Shown here in pieces: positions 39,141-48,325 of a stretch of DNA of 64,000 nt. Each line of letters begins with the position of its first letter. Within the stretch, counting starts at the first letter, position 1. Made by a program: the position numbers and the translations under genes. A model generated the notes under the pieces. That model made no database searches. It was given only the letters and a program-made list of their open reading frames with translations, and was not told the DNA's origin. The DNA comes from Sphingomicrobium sp. (lineage in GTDB: Bacteria; Pseudomonadota; Alphaproteobacteria; Sphingomonadales; Sphingomonadaceae): NCBI GenBank assembly GCA_030447545.1, contig JAUJOV010000001.1, forward strand, positions 124,001-188,000, in the 5' to 3' direction.

Positions 39141-40028
39141 ATGGACGTCCACGGCCATTTGCACGTCGGGACGCGAAACTTCGACCGCGTGTTCGCGATC
39201 GGCATCCTGCTCAACCTCGGCTTCGTGATCGTCGAGGCGGTGTTCGGCTTCATTGCCAATTCGGTCGCGCTGATGGCGGACGCGGGCCACAACCTGTCCG
39301 ACGTGCTCGGGCTGATCGTCGCCTGGGCGGGAGCGGTGATGGCTCGTCGGGAGGCGTCGCGGCGCTTCACTTACGGGCTGAAGAAGGCGTCGATCCTCGC
39401 CGCGCTGATCAATTCGCTGTTCCTGCTGGTGGCCGTCGGCGCGATCGGGGCGGAAGCGGTCCGCCGGCTGTTCGACCCGTCGAGCACTCAAGGCACGCTT
39501 GTCATCATCGTCGCCGCGGCGGGCATTGCAGTGAACGGCTTCACCGCCTTTCTCTTCTCGCGCGGCAGCCGCGACGACATCAACATCCGCGGCGCCTTCC
39601 TCCACATGAGCGCGGACGCGGCCGTCTCGGCCGCCGTGGTGTTCGCCGGGCTGGTGATCCTGCTGACCGGGCAGATGTGGGTCGATCCGGTCATGAGCCT
39701 CGCGGTTGCAATCGTCATCCTGTGGAGCAGCTTCGGCCTGCTCAAGGAATCGGTGTGGATGTCGCTTGCCGGGGTGCCGTCGGGCATTGTCATCGACGAG
39801 GTCGAGACGGCGCTTGCCGAGCTCGACGGAGTGGCCGCGGTGCACGACCTCCACGTCTGGCCGCTGAGCACGACCGAAAATGCGCTGACCGCACATCTGG
39901 TCGTTCCCGATCACGATTCATCCGACGGGCTGTTGCGCTCGGCCTGTGCGATGCTTCATGGCCGCTTCGGAATCGGCCACTCGACCATCCAGATCGAGCG
40001 GGAGCACCAGGGCAACGCGCACTGCTGA
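39141..40028 (+). CDS. Cation diffusion facilitator (CDF) family exporter
   Basis: 295 residues with six membrane helices. LMADAGHNLSDVLGLIVAWA carries the D-x(3)-D / H-x-x-x-D metal site of helix 2, HMSADAAVSAAVVFAGLVIL (helix 5) a second H-x-x-x-D, and the cytoplasmic C-terminal domain (VAAVHDLHVWPLSTTENALT) has the conserved HDLHVWP. The N-terminus is His-rich (MDVHGHLHVGT). It exports zinc, cobalt or cadmium with proton antiport. It starts 50 bases after the receptor gene in the same direction, forming an uptake/efflux pair for one metal. Confidence 0.9.
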   Translation: MDVHGHLHVGTRNFDRVFAIGILLNLGFVIVEAVFGFIANSVALMADAGHNLSDVLGLIVAWAGAVMARREASRRFTYGLKKASILAALINSLFLLVAVGAIGAEAVRRLFDPSSTQGTLVIIVAAAGIAVNGFTAFLFSRGSRDDINIRGAFLHMSADAAVSAAVVFAGLVILLTGQMWVDPVMSLAVAIVILWSSFGLLKESVWMSLAGVPSGIVIDEVETALAELDGVAAVHDLHVWPLSTTENALTAHLVVPDHDSSDGLLRSACAMLHGRFGIGHSTIQIEREHQGNAHC

Positions 40029-40029
40029 C

Positions 40030-41234
40030 ATGAACGTGACCCATCTCGAATGTTCGCTGACGGGCGAGCGCTACACGGCGAACGAGCCGCACAATCTTAG
40101 CCGCGCAGGCAAGCCCCTGCTCGTTCGCTACGACTTCGATCAGGCGCGCGCCACGCTCACTCGCGAGAGCATTGCCGGCCGCCCGCGCGACATGTGGAAA
40201 TGGCGTGAGCTGCTTCCATTGCCCGACGGATGTGAGCCGGTGAGCCTGGGCGAGAACGAGACTCCGCTGATCGAGCTCGCCAACACCGCGGCGCGCGCCG
40301 GCGCGTCGAGCCTCATCGTCAAGGACGAGGGCCGGCTTCCGACCGGCTCGGTCATGGCGCGCGGCCGCGCCCTCGGCGGGACCATGGCGCGGCCTTTCGG
40401 CATCGCTTGAGTGGCGCTTCCGACCAACGGCAATGCCGGCGCGGCGCTCGCGGCCTATGCGGCCCGTGCAGGGATGGACTCTTCTCGTCGTCTGCCCCGC
40501 AGAAACTCCGCAGATCAACGTCACCGAAACCGCGGCTTACGGCGCGCGCGTGTGGGTGGCGGACGGTCAGATCGACGAGTGCGGGCGGCCTGATCCGCGA
40601 AGGGGCGGCCGAGGGCCGCTGGTTCGACTGCTCGACCCTCAAGGAGCCGTACCGCCTCGAGGGCAAGAAAGTGATGGGGCTCGAGCTTGCCGAGCAGCTC
40701 GGCTGGACCCTGCCGGACGCGATCTTCTATCCGACCGGCGGCGGCACCGGCCTGATTGGCATGTGGAAGGGCTTCGACGAGCTCGAGGCCGCAGGCCTGA
40801 TCGGGCCGGAGCGCCCGCGCATGTACGCGGTCCAGGCGTCCGGCTGCGCACCGATCGTCCGCGCGTTCGAACGGGGCGACGAGTTCGCCGAGCGCTGGGA
40901 AGGCGCGGCGACGGCGGCAATCAGGAATCTGCGTGCCGAGCGCGGTCGGCGACTTCCTGATCCTGCGCGCCGTGCGCGACAGTGGAGGCGCGGCCATCGC
41001 CGTGGACGAGGACTCGATCCTGCAAGCCGTCGAGGACGTGGCCCGCGACGACGGCATGCTGTTCTGCCCCGAAGGCGGGGCGGTGCTCGCCGGCTGGCGC
41101 TCTGCGCTCGAGCGCGGGCTCGTCAGGCCCGACGAGCGCGTGGTGCTGTTCAACTGCGCCAACGGAAACAATATCCGCTGCCCGATCGCTCGAAGCAGCT
41201 GGAACTGTCGAGCGCCGGCGCCGCGATGCTTTAA
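40030..41234 (+). pseudogene. thrC: Threonine synthase, broken and lacking the PLP lysine
   Basis: The start MNVTHLECSLTGERYTANEP, LSRAGKPLLVRYDF and MWKWRELLPLPDGCEPVSLG is that of the archaeal/plant-type threonine synthase. In the cofactor site the family sequence P-T-G-S-F-K-A-R-G reads PTGSVMARG, so the lysine that binds pyridoxal phosphate is Met. An in-frame TGA follows FGIA at about 40408, after which VALPTNGNAGAALAAYAARA continues. Three or more further frame changes separate WFDCSTLKEPYRLEGKKVMG, PTGGGTGLIGMWKGFDELEA, FLILRAVRDSGGAAIAV and LELSSAGAAML. Substitution of a catalytic residue in addition to shifts argues for true inactivation, so another threonine synthase should exist elsewhere. 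Confidence 0.7.
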
Positions 41235-41301
41235 CGCGACCGAAAAGCCCGGCAGCCGCCGAACGATAGAACGGTTTGGGCTCCCGCGGGTTCGTGCGTC
41301 C

Positions 41302-42266
41302 ATGGGCAAGAAGCGCCGGCTGCGGATCGCCAGCTACAACATCAACGGGATCAACACGCGGCTGCACCTGCTTCTGCGCTGGCTCGAGGAGTTCGCGCCC
41401 GACGTCGTCGGCCTGCAGGAGCTCAAGTGCACCGACGAAGCCTTCCCGCGAGCGACATCGAAGCAGTGGGCTATTCGGCGATCTGGCACGGTCAGCGCAG
41501 CTGGAACGGCGTCGCCATTCTCAGCCGGGTCGGCGAGCCCGTGGAGACCTGCCGCGGCCTTCCTGGCGACCCGGACGACAGCCACAGCCGCTACATAGAG
41601 GCTGCGGTGTGCGGGATCCTGATCGGCAACCTCTATCTCCCCAACGGCAATCCTTGGCCCGGCCCCAAGTTCGACTACAAGCTCGCCTGGATGGACCGCC
41701 TTCACGAGCACGCCCGCGCGCTGCTCGACAGCGGCGTGCCGGCGATGCTGATCGGCGACTTCAACGTGATCCCGACCGACGAGGACGTGTACAAGCCCGA
41801 ACGCTGGGCGAAGGACGCGCTCTACTCGCCCGAGGCCAGGGCCAAGTTCGCCGAGCTGGTCGCGCAGGGCTGGACCGACGCGATCCGCACTCTCCATCCC
41901 GACGAGCGGATCTACACCTTCTGGCACTATTGGCGAAACGCGTTCGAGCGGAACGCCGGAATTCGCATCGACCACCTGCTGCCCAGTCCGCCGCTAGCGC
42001 CCCGCTTGAAGGCTGCGGGAGTCGATCGCACCCCGCGCGGCTGGGAGAAGCCCAGCGACCATGCGCCGGCGTGGTGGAAGTCGAAGTGCCTTGAGCCGCT
42101 CGAGAGGCGTGTCCGCGGGCCGCTGGTGCGCGACGCAGTTACGAGCGAACCAGTCTCCACAAGATTTCCCCGATCTGCGGCCATTTACAGGGATAATCGC
42201 GGCATCGACCCTGTTCGGGGCTTGGCGGCGTGGAAATTCCAGGGCAATTCCAGTGCATTAGCCTGA
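41302..42266 (+). pseudogene. xthA: Exodeoxyribonuclease III (AP endonuclease), frameshifted and read through
   Basis: ATG 41302 opens KRRLRIASYNINGINTRLHL, then VVGLQELKCTDEAFPRA, the first two metal-site motifs (N and E). A one-base shift at about 41450 leads to VGYSAIWHGQRSWNGVAILS, IGNLYLPNGN, MLIGDFNVIPTDEDVY and GIRIDHLLPS, ending in the catalytic WEKPSDHAP. The normal stop just after this is missing and the frame continues for about 55 unrelated residues to 42266, up to the prophage remnant. Xth repairs abasic sites and 3' blocked ends. The shift may be a sequence error; the altered C-terminus coincides with the accessory boundary. Confidence 0.75.
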
Positions 42267-42297
42267 GAATTCCCTATGATCTTGAACAGGGAAGTTC
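42267..42297. terminator. Inverted repeat at the prophage-remnant boundary
   Basis: GAATTCCCT and AGGGAAGTTC form an imperfect hairpin (one bulge) immediately after the extended exonuclease frame. The next gene is the end of the terminase pseudogene on the other strand, so it could be a convergent terminator or part of the element end. Confidence 0.35.
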
Positions 42298-42352
42298 TGA
42301 TCTAGAACAGAGATCTTGATGTCAGTGCCCTAACGGAACAGGGATTATGGGT

Positions 42353-43774
42353 CTATCGGCCAAGGATGCGAGCCAAGCCGAAAGTGGGTCCACTACTTAG
42401 GCGCGCCCAGTTCAGGTACTGGGAGATGCTATCGATCTGATCGTCGTACTGCCCATTCGGAAATTGCGTGATCTCAGTGCGGAGCGGCTCGAGCCAATCA
42501 GCCCGTTTGGGCAGAAGAACATGACCAGCCTCGATGGCTGGACTTTCGGCTACGAGGCGGGACACTTTGTCCGCTTGCGGCGTGCACCCAATCGGATTCG
42601 GTACGCCGACTAATTTTTCCTGCGCTAGCTGCTGGATTAGCGCCGTCCCCGTCACTTTGTCTTCGATCAGAATGGTGTTCGCTTGGTATTTACGCGCGAG
42701 CTCCACGACCATCCACTTTAGGTCCGGGAAATCCCATCGATGACGCAGGATGTAGATCAGGTAGTGGTCGCTCCTGTCGAACCCAGGTTGTGCAAACCGA
42801 AATAGTCGTTGCCTGCTCCAGCCTTCATGCCGATGTCCCAGCTCTGCACGATTGTGTGGCCGGAACCAGCCGGCGCTCTCTCGAATGGCTTAAACCATCT
42901 CCACTTGATGAGCTCTCCTTCGACAGGAATAGGCCGCTGCTGGTACTGAGCGGAGAAGTTATAGCTACCAAGGGTCGTACGAAGGTGCTCCAGGGCGGAC
43001 CGAGGCTCCCTCGCCGTATGAAGTACGTCGCCGGTGGGCCGATTGAACACCCGCTGGATCCCGATTGGCACAGACTGGGGTTCATCGGCGATCGCTGGCA
43101 GGGAGAGTACCGTCCAGCCTCCCTGGTCTCGAAGGTGCCCTGCAAGGTCATTCTGATGAAGCCGCTGCATGACAACAACGATCGCCCCATTCACCTTATC
43201 GTCGAGCCGCGAGAACGCCGTGTTCGCGTACCAGTTGATCACCGCTTCACGTTTTGCGTCAGAGGCCGCTTCCTTCGCGTTCATGATGTCATCCAAGATC
43301 AACAGGTCGCCGCCGCGCCCTGTCAATGTGCCGCCCGGTGACGTCGAGTGTCGGTAGCCGCGAGCGGTTGTATGAAACTCGGTCTCGGTGTTCTTGCCGT
43401 TGCCGATGACAGTGCCTGGAAACAGGGCGCGGTACATGTCAGTCCGCATCAGTGTCCGGCAGTCGTTGGCATGCTTGATAGCGAGATCGGCTGAGTAGCT
43501 AGCAGCGATAATCTTGCGCGCGGGATTATGGCCAAGGCAGAAGGCGGGGAATGCCACCGACGCCGCGATCGACTTCAGAGATCGGGTGGCACTTCGATGA
43601 TGAGGCGTGTCACCTCGCCACTTCGGACGCCCTCCAGCTGATAGCAAATGGCATCAAGATGCCAGTTCCACCGGAGCGGCTCGCCGGCAACGATCAGCGG
43701 AACGCCATTCGGAGAAATGACGCCAAGTCGGAGCGAAGGATCGCGTCGCGCAGACGCCGTTGGTCAATTGTCAT
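42353..43774 (-). pseudogene. Phage terminase large subunit, frameshifted
   Basis: ATG 43774 opens MTIDQRRLRDAILRSDLASF, then a shift gives LIVAGEPLRWNWHLDAICYQ and VTRLIIEVPPD, and a third frame LKSIAASVAFPAFCLGHNPA (around the Walker A region, family R-S-L-K-S), LILDDIMNAKEAASDAKREA (Walker B, L-I-L-D-D) and the nuclease half (SWDIGMKAGAGNDYFGLHNL). The last piece, VELARKYQANTILIEDKVTG to the stop at 42353, is in yet another frame. At least three shifts. It would have packaged phage DNA with its ATPase and nuclease. Overlaps the DUF5681 gene by 11 bases. Confidence 0.7.
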
Positions 43775-44225
43775 CGACGTCGCTGACGGGAGGCAGGTTC
43801 CGCCAATAAGCGTCGATGATTTCCTGATCCTCGCGGATCACAGCTGCTAGATCAGCAGGGGGTTCAGCCGGCAGGTGCGCGGCAGCCAGCAGCAACAGTC
43901 GATCGATGGCGCGAACGTCACCATTCAGGACTTGCTGGCGCAGCCTCAGGAGCATCGCGTGCGTTGTCGACACCTTGCTCTTGCGGCCGCCTTCTGTGAC
44001 CACGACCTTGGCCTGGAGCACCTCCCGCAATTCAGTTTTGAATGAGCGTCGGCCTTTGGGCCGCCCGGCCGGATCCCAAGAGACACCTTTCTTAAACTGG
44101 CTTGCAGCAGGTGGTTTCTTGTAGCCCACCTCCTCAGATTTCTGTTCGTTGCTAGTGCGGGCTGTAGTTTCCCCACTTTTCCCTTCTACTGGCTCAACCT
44201 CGCCGTCGCTTGTCTTAATGCTCAT
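43764..44225 (-). CDS. DUF5681 phage-associated protein (small-terminase-like position)
   Basis: 153 residues. KKPPAASQFKKGVSWDPAGR, followed by PKGRRSFKTELREVL, is the DUF5681 signature (normally KGVSGNPAGRPKG; here G-N is W-D). Such proteins are encoded between methylase and large-terminase genes in sphingomonad and rhizobial prophages and are thought to act as small terminase or DNA-binding partners. The frame is intact. ATG 44225 overlaps the stop of the methylase gene (ATGA) and its end overlaps the terminase start. Confidence 0.75.
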   Translation of the reverse strand: MSIKTSDGEVEPVEGKSGETTARTSNEQKSEEVGYKKPPAASQFKKGVSWDPAGRPKGRRSFKTELREVLQAKVVVTEGGRKSKVSTTHAMLLRLRQQVLNGDVRAIDRLLLLAAAHLPAEPPADLAAVIREDQEIIDAYWRNLPPVSDVDDN

Positions 44226-45539
44226 TGGCCCTTTTCCCCGGTCGACATGGCGGAGGCGCTGCTACGAGCGGCGAAGGTCCGTCCCGCTTGGTCGACCGCT
44301 GATGTGCCAGTTGCTTCTTCGAAGCGCCGGACAATCAGGTCGCAGTAGAGCGGATCGAGCTCAATCAGACGCGCTCGCCTCCCGTCTGCTCGGCAGCAAG
44401 CAGCGTCGTGCCGGAACCACCGAATGGATCGAGAACTAGGCCGTCGCGGCGGCTGACGTCGAGAATGGCGTCAGCTACCAGCTCGAGCGGCTTGACGGTT
44501 GATGCCAAGCAAGCTGAACGGCACGATCGGCGGAGAAGCTGTTAGCTCCAGCATATGCCCAGACGTTCGTACGGTATCTGCCATGTTGCCCGAGCTCGAC
44601 CGCATTGATGCGCGCTCGTGTTCCACGCTTGAAGACGCCGACAAGCTCATGCTGGCTCCTATAGAGTGAACCCATGCCTGCGTTAGTTTTCGTCCAAACG
44701 CATAGGTTGATCAGTGCATCGTAGACCGAACGACCTGCCGTCTGGAGCTCAAACAAGTGTCTCCAATCCATGCACACGAAGTGTATCGAGCCATCTGCGC
44801 TCGCTCTTGCTGTGTGGGTTAGAGCCGTCGTCAGAAAGGCGATGAATTCGCTTTCACTCATCTCACCCGAGGCCTGGACGAACTCACGATGTCGAACTCG
44901 GCCTAAGCCCGAGACGTGCCCCTGCACGGGCACATTGTAGGGCGGGTCGGTAAACACCATCTGCGCGCGCGAACGTTCAAGCAGCCGCTGGTGCTTGCCG
45001 CTTGGTTGCATCGCCGCAGAACAAGCGGTGTGGCCCAAGTTGCCACAGGTCACCTAATTGGGTGACCGCGGGGCCTGGCTGCAACGCAGGAGGTGGCACG
45101 GCCTCCGACCGCTTCGCTACTGCGTCCTGATCGAGCAGGAGCTCGATGGTACCAAGCTCAAAGCCGGTCAACTCGAGATCGAAGTCAGGATCGATGTCGA
45201 TAATCGCTGCGAGTTCTCGGGCCAGGACGGGCTTCGCCCAGCCCGACTTCAGCCAAGCGATTATCGGCAACAATGTACGCTTTCTTCTCGGCACTGCTAA
45301 GATAGTCCACGCAGATAGTTGGCACCTCGGGCAGATTGAGATCCTGGCTGCCGCCAGTCGAGCATGCCCCGCTAGAACTGTCCCATCACCGTCGACGAGG
45401 AGCGGGCAGTGAAGCCGAACCGCTCAATCGATTGTGCGAGCTGCTGCACCTGCTTTGCGCTGTGAGTGCGTGCGTTACCTTGGTAAGGCGTCAGCTCGCT
45501 CGGACGACGGTAGCTGATGCGTTTCTTGGACTGCTTCAT
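44222..45539 (-). pseudogene. ParB-domain DNA adenine/cytosine-N4 methyltransferase, frameshifted
   Basis: ATG 45539 gives KQSKKRISYRRPSELTPYQG, NARTHSAKQVQQLAQSIERF, a ParB/Srx-type N-terminal domain. After a shift PVLARELAAIIDIDPDFDLE continues to LGPHRLFCGDATKR; then MVFTDPPYNVPVQG holds the D-P-P-Y catalytic motif, and near 44440 the minus strand encodes DPFGGSGTTLLAAEQTG, the SAM motif. Four frames are involved. Intact relatives are orphan prophage methylases that modify host or phage DNA. Part of the packaging remnant. Confidence 0.65.
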
Positions 45540-45633
45540 GCAATGGCTCCTCACAAGAGGACCCTCAGATGAAGCGCCGATCAGCGAAATGCATTTATGG
45601 AAAATCAGCGGCCGTGACGTTCCTCGCTCATCT

Positions 45634-46131
45634 TCACAAGAAACCGTTCTGCCGCGAAGGGAAGGCGGAACTTAGTTCGCACGATCTCTGCATAGTGGCG
45701 TGGCAGTCATCGTGCAGGGTAAGTTGATGATCAGAGTAGTGTTGGGCCAGCATCGAGTTGCGCCGACCCTGTCGGCGCCAACGTTGAAGAAGCTTTAGGT
45801 AAACAGGGTATTCGACGCTCGCGACCATGTAGCGAACACTGGCCGGCTTTTTCGGGCGGCCGCGAGGGCGACGTATCCGACCGCGTGCGAATTCATCGCA
45901 GTAAGTGCTAAAAGCCTCGTGCTCTTGCCACGCCGGGTTGTTCTCCTTGATGGCGGTGATCTGCTCCGCATCCACAATCAAGCCCTTGGCACGTTTATTC
46001 GCGAAGTTGATGAGTGAGCCGGGATGGAACGCCCTAGTGATCGCTCCGAGATCACTGAGCGTGGAGACCCCATTTGAATTCAAACGCCCCGCCTGATGCT
46101 TGTTGCAGTTCACGGTTGGCGCGGATCTCAT
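45634..46131 (-). CDS. Hypothetical protein of the prophage remnant
   Basis: 165 residues from ATG 46131 (an earlier ATG at 46194 is possible). Middle part VDAEQITAIKENNPAWQEHE, AFSTYCDEFARGRIRRPRGR, PKKPASVRYMVASVEYPVYL is basic, with an R-P-R-G-R-P-K-K AT-hook-like motif that suggests DNA binding. No family recognised. It is upstream of the methylase on the same strand. Its lower GC content fits phage origin. Confidence 0.45.
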   Translation of the reverse strand: MRSAPTVNCNKHQAGRLNSNGVSTLSDLGAITRAFHPGSLINFANKRAKGLIVDAEQITAIKENNPAWQEHEAFSTYCDEFARGRIRRPRGRPKKPASVRYMVASVEYPVYLKLLQRWRRQGRRNSMLAQHYSDHQLTLHDDCHATMQRSCELSSAFPSRQNGFL

Positions 46132-46287
46132 AGTTCTCTTGTTAGCTTTGCCACTGGGGCTAGGCCAGCACCGATTGCCTCCAAATGCCAGCACTCAACG
46201 CGCCGTCGAAGGCCGCTCCGCGCTCGGCCGACATCAGCTTATTGCTGGCTGTAACCTTTCAGTCCTGCCCCTTGGATATCGGTTAGC

Positions 46288-46319
46288 AATGTCTGCTTTC
46301 GACCCATTGCGGACATTAG
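46288..46319 (+). repeat. Family A hairpin repeat
   Basis: AATGTCTGCTTTCGACCC with ATTGCGGACATTAG; the arms differ at one position (T-G pair). It lies in the 395-base gap between the phage-type gene and csbD, which otherwise shows no gene. Confidence 0.85.
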
Positions 46320-46468
46320 GGGTACCATCGAGTAGACGCTGATCAGAGCCCGTTGAGCGGGTAGACCTCTGCGGCATTGAGCAGGCCGTCATCCTCGCCT
46401 GCAAATATACCAGGCGGCGCGGCCAAGCACCTGTGGCGCGCAGGGTTACCCGAAAGCAGCAGCCACTC

Positions 46469-46493
46469 AGAACTATCGGACGCGGGAGCTGTT
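46469..46493 (+). promoter_or_regulatory. Candidate general-stress (EcfG) promoter of csbD
   Basis: AGAAC, 16 bases, TGTT, 33 bases before the csbD start. The alphaproteobacterial EcfG consensus is GGAAC-N16/17-CGTT, so two positions differ. CsbD genes are commonly stress-induced. Weak support. Confidence 0.28.
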
Positions 46494-46526
46494 GATTGGG
46501 TACACCTAGATCAAGAGGAGTAACCA

Positions 46527-46757
46527 ATGAACGATCGTGAGAACAGGCGCACAAAGGTCGACGAGGACCGCACGGAAGGCAGCATGAAGCAGACGGGTGG
46601 ACGCCTGAAGGAGGGCGCCGGTAAAATTGTCGGCGATGAAAAGATGAAGCGCGAGGGGGAGGCCGAGCAGAGCGAAGGCAAGATCCAAAACGCTTGGGGC
46701 GGTGCCAAGGACAAGGCGCGAGAAGTCACTGGAGGTGATGACCGCAACGAGCGGTAA
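46527..46757 (+). CDS. CsbD family stress protein
   Basis: 76 residues, highly charged: SMKQTGGRLKEGAGKIVGDE, KMKREGEAEQSEGKIQNAWG, GAKDKAREV. This is the CsbD fold of small stress proteins, expressed under general stress in many bacteria; function is unclear. A clear GAGGAG ribosome site precedes ATG 46527. A hairpin follows 18 bases after the stop. Confidence 0.88.
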   Translation: MNDRENRRTKVDEDRTEGSMKQTGGRLKEGAGKIVGDEKMKREGEAEQSEGKIQNAWGGAKDKAREVTGGDDRNER

Positions 46758-46774
46758 TCGCGGCCCCTTAGACC

Positions 46775-46801
46775 TGCGGGAGGCGGTCAACGTCTCCCGC
46801 A
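46775..46801. terminator. Hairpin downstream of csbD
   Basis: TGCGGGAG and CTCCCGCA, perfect 8-bp stem with an 11-base loop, 18 bases after the csbD stop. There is no T-run, so it could be a terminator or an mRNA 3' structure. Confidence 0.5.
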
Positions 46802-46870
46802 CCTATGTGACATCAGTCAGAAACTTTCAACTTGCGAAGGTCCTAGCATCGACCTTCGAAGGAGGCGCTC

Positions 46871-47047
46871 ATGATCGGATTTGCAGTCACGCTTCTAATC
46901 ATCGCGGCGATAGCGGCGATCCTGGGATTTGGCGGCATTGCCGGAGCTTTAGCCGATGTCGCCATCATCATTTTTGTGCTCGCTCTGGTGGTGGGTCTCG
47001 TGCTGCTAGTGCTCGGATGGAAAGCAGGCAAAGCAATCACCGACTGA
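46871..47047 (+). CDS. DUF1328 (YtjA-like) small membrane protein
   Basis: 58 residues, below the ORF-track limit: MIGFAVTLLIIAAIAAILGF, GGIAGALADVAIIIFVLALV, VGLVLLVLGWKAGKAITD. Two membrane helices with the G-F-G-G-I-A-G-A turn are typical of DUF1328. A perfect AGGAGG lies five bases before ATG 46871. Like CsbD, this family is often stress-induced, so the two neighbours may be coregulated. Confidence 0.85.
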   Translation: MIGFAVTLLIIAAIAAILGFGGIAGALADVAIIIFVLALVVGLVLLVLGWKAGKAITD

Positions 47048-47063
47048 ACGATCTCATGCGCGC

Positions 47064-47095
47064 AATGTCCGCTTTCCACCCGAAGCAGACATAAG
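47064..47095 (+). repeat. Family A hairpin repeat
   Basis: AATGTCCGCTTTCCACCC with GAAGCAGACATAAG. It is the last copy in the window and marks the right edge of the accessory segment. Confidence 0.82.
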
Positions 47096-47182
47096 CCCCC
47101 TGCGGCGTCGGAGCGTTTGCCTCCTCGGCAACCCCGCACTATCAGCGGCCGCCAAATCCAACCGCAGCTGCCAAGGAACCTC

Positions 47183-48325
47183 ATGACACTCACGATCTCG
47201 AGCGCGTTCGACGCGGGCAATATCCGCGTCGTCAGTCAGGACGGCGACCGGGCCGACCTGGAGATCGTCAAGGATCACATGAGCGACTTCTACCAGTGGT
47301 TCTATTTCCGCGTTGCGGGGGGAGCCGGGCGCGAGGTGACGCTGAGGATCACGAACTGCGCGGGCGCGGCCTATCCGCACGGCTGGCACGACTACAAGGC
47401 GTGCGTGTCGGCCGATCGCGAGGAATGGCTGCGCGTTCCCGACACGAGCTATTCGAACGGCATCCTCACCATCCGGCTGACGCCCGCGACCGACTGCATC
47501 TGGGTCGCGTACTTCGCGCCTTATTCGATGGAGCGGCACCACGACCTGATCGCCTCGATCGCGGCGCTTGAGTTCGTCGACTATTCGTCGCTCGGCAAGT
47601 CGCTCGACGGGCAGGACATCGACTGCCTGACGATCGGCGAGGGCGAGCTTAGCGTGTGGCTCTACGCGCGCCAGCACCCGGGCGAGACCATGGCCGAATG
47701 GTGGATGGAGGGCGCGCTCGACAAATTGTGCGACCCCGACGATCCGGTTGCGCGCGTGCTTCGCCGCGAGTGCACCTTCCGCGTGGTCCCCAACATGAAC
47801 CCCGACGGGTCGCGCCGCGGGCATTTGAGGACCAACGCCGTGGGCGTGAACCTCAATCGCGAATGGCATGCGCCGAGCGCGGACAAGAGCCCCGAGGTGC
47901 TGTGCGTGCGAAACGCCATGGACGAGGCGGGCGTCGACTTTGCCATGGACGTCCACGGCGACGAAGCGATCCCGGCCAACTTCCTCGCGGGGTTCGAAGG
48001 CATTCCGTCGATCACCGAGCGGCAGACGCGGATGTTCGGGCTGTTCTCCGACGCGCTCGAGCGCATCTCGCCCGACTTCCAGACCCGGCAGGGCTATGAG
48101 ATTCCGGCTCCCGGCGAAGCGAACATGTCGATGTCCACGACCCAGCTCGCCGAGCGCTACGGCTGCGTGTCGATGACCCTGGAAATGCCGTTCAAGGACA
48201 ATTTCGACCTGCCCGATCCGGTCGCCGGGTGGAGCCCCGAACGCTCGCGCCACCTGGCCTTTTCCTGCCTCGACGCGCTGCACGCGATCCTGCCCGAGCT
48301 GAAGAAGGCGAATGGCTCGCGCTGA
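47183..48325 (+). CDS. M14-family metallocarboxypeptidase (cytosolic CCP-like)
   Basis: 380 residues from ATG 47183. The N-terminal beta-rich domain ([34 protein letters not shown]) is that of cytosolic carboxypeptidases. The zinc ligands are in [15 protein letters not shown] (H-x-x-E) and [19 protein letters not shown] (H), with [20 protein letters not shown] between and the catalytic Glu in TLEMPFKDN. Family members remove C-terminal amino acids, in eukaryotes glutamates from tubulin; the bacterial role is unknown. Stop and the next ATG overlap (TGATG). Confidence 0.85.
   Translation: MTLTISSAFDAGNIRVVSQDGDRADLEIVKDHMSDFYQWFYFRVAGGAGREVTLRITNCAGAAYPHGWHDYKACVSADREEWLRVPDTSYSNGILTIRLTPATDCIWVAYFAPYSMERHHDLIASIAALEFVDYSSLGKSLDGQDIDCLTIGEGELSVWLYARQHPGETMAEWWMEGALDKLCDPDDPVARVLRRECTFRVVPNMNPDGSRRGHLRTNAVGVNLNREWHAPSADKSPEVLCVRNAMDEAGVDFAMDVHGDEAIPANFLAGFEGIPSITERQTRMFGLFSDALERISPDFQTRQGYEIPAPGEANMSMSTTQLAERYGCVSMTLEMPFKDNFDLPDPVAGWSPERSRHLAFSCLDALHAILPELKKANGSR

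Noticed and set aside
41276-42094. 272-residue plus-strand ORF over xthA
   Set aside because: It is a wrong-frame translation spanning the exonuclease gene; the true motifs are in two other frames.
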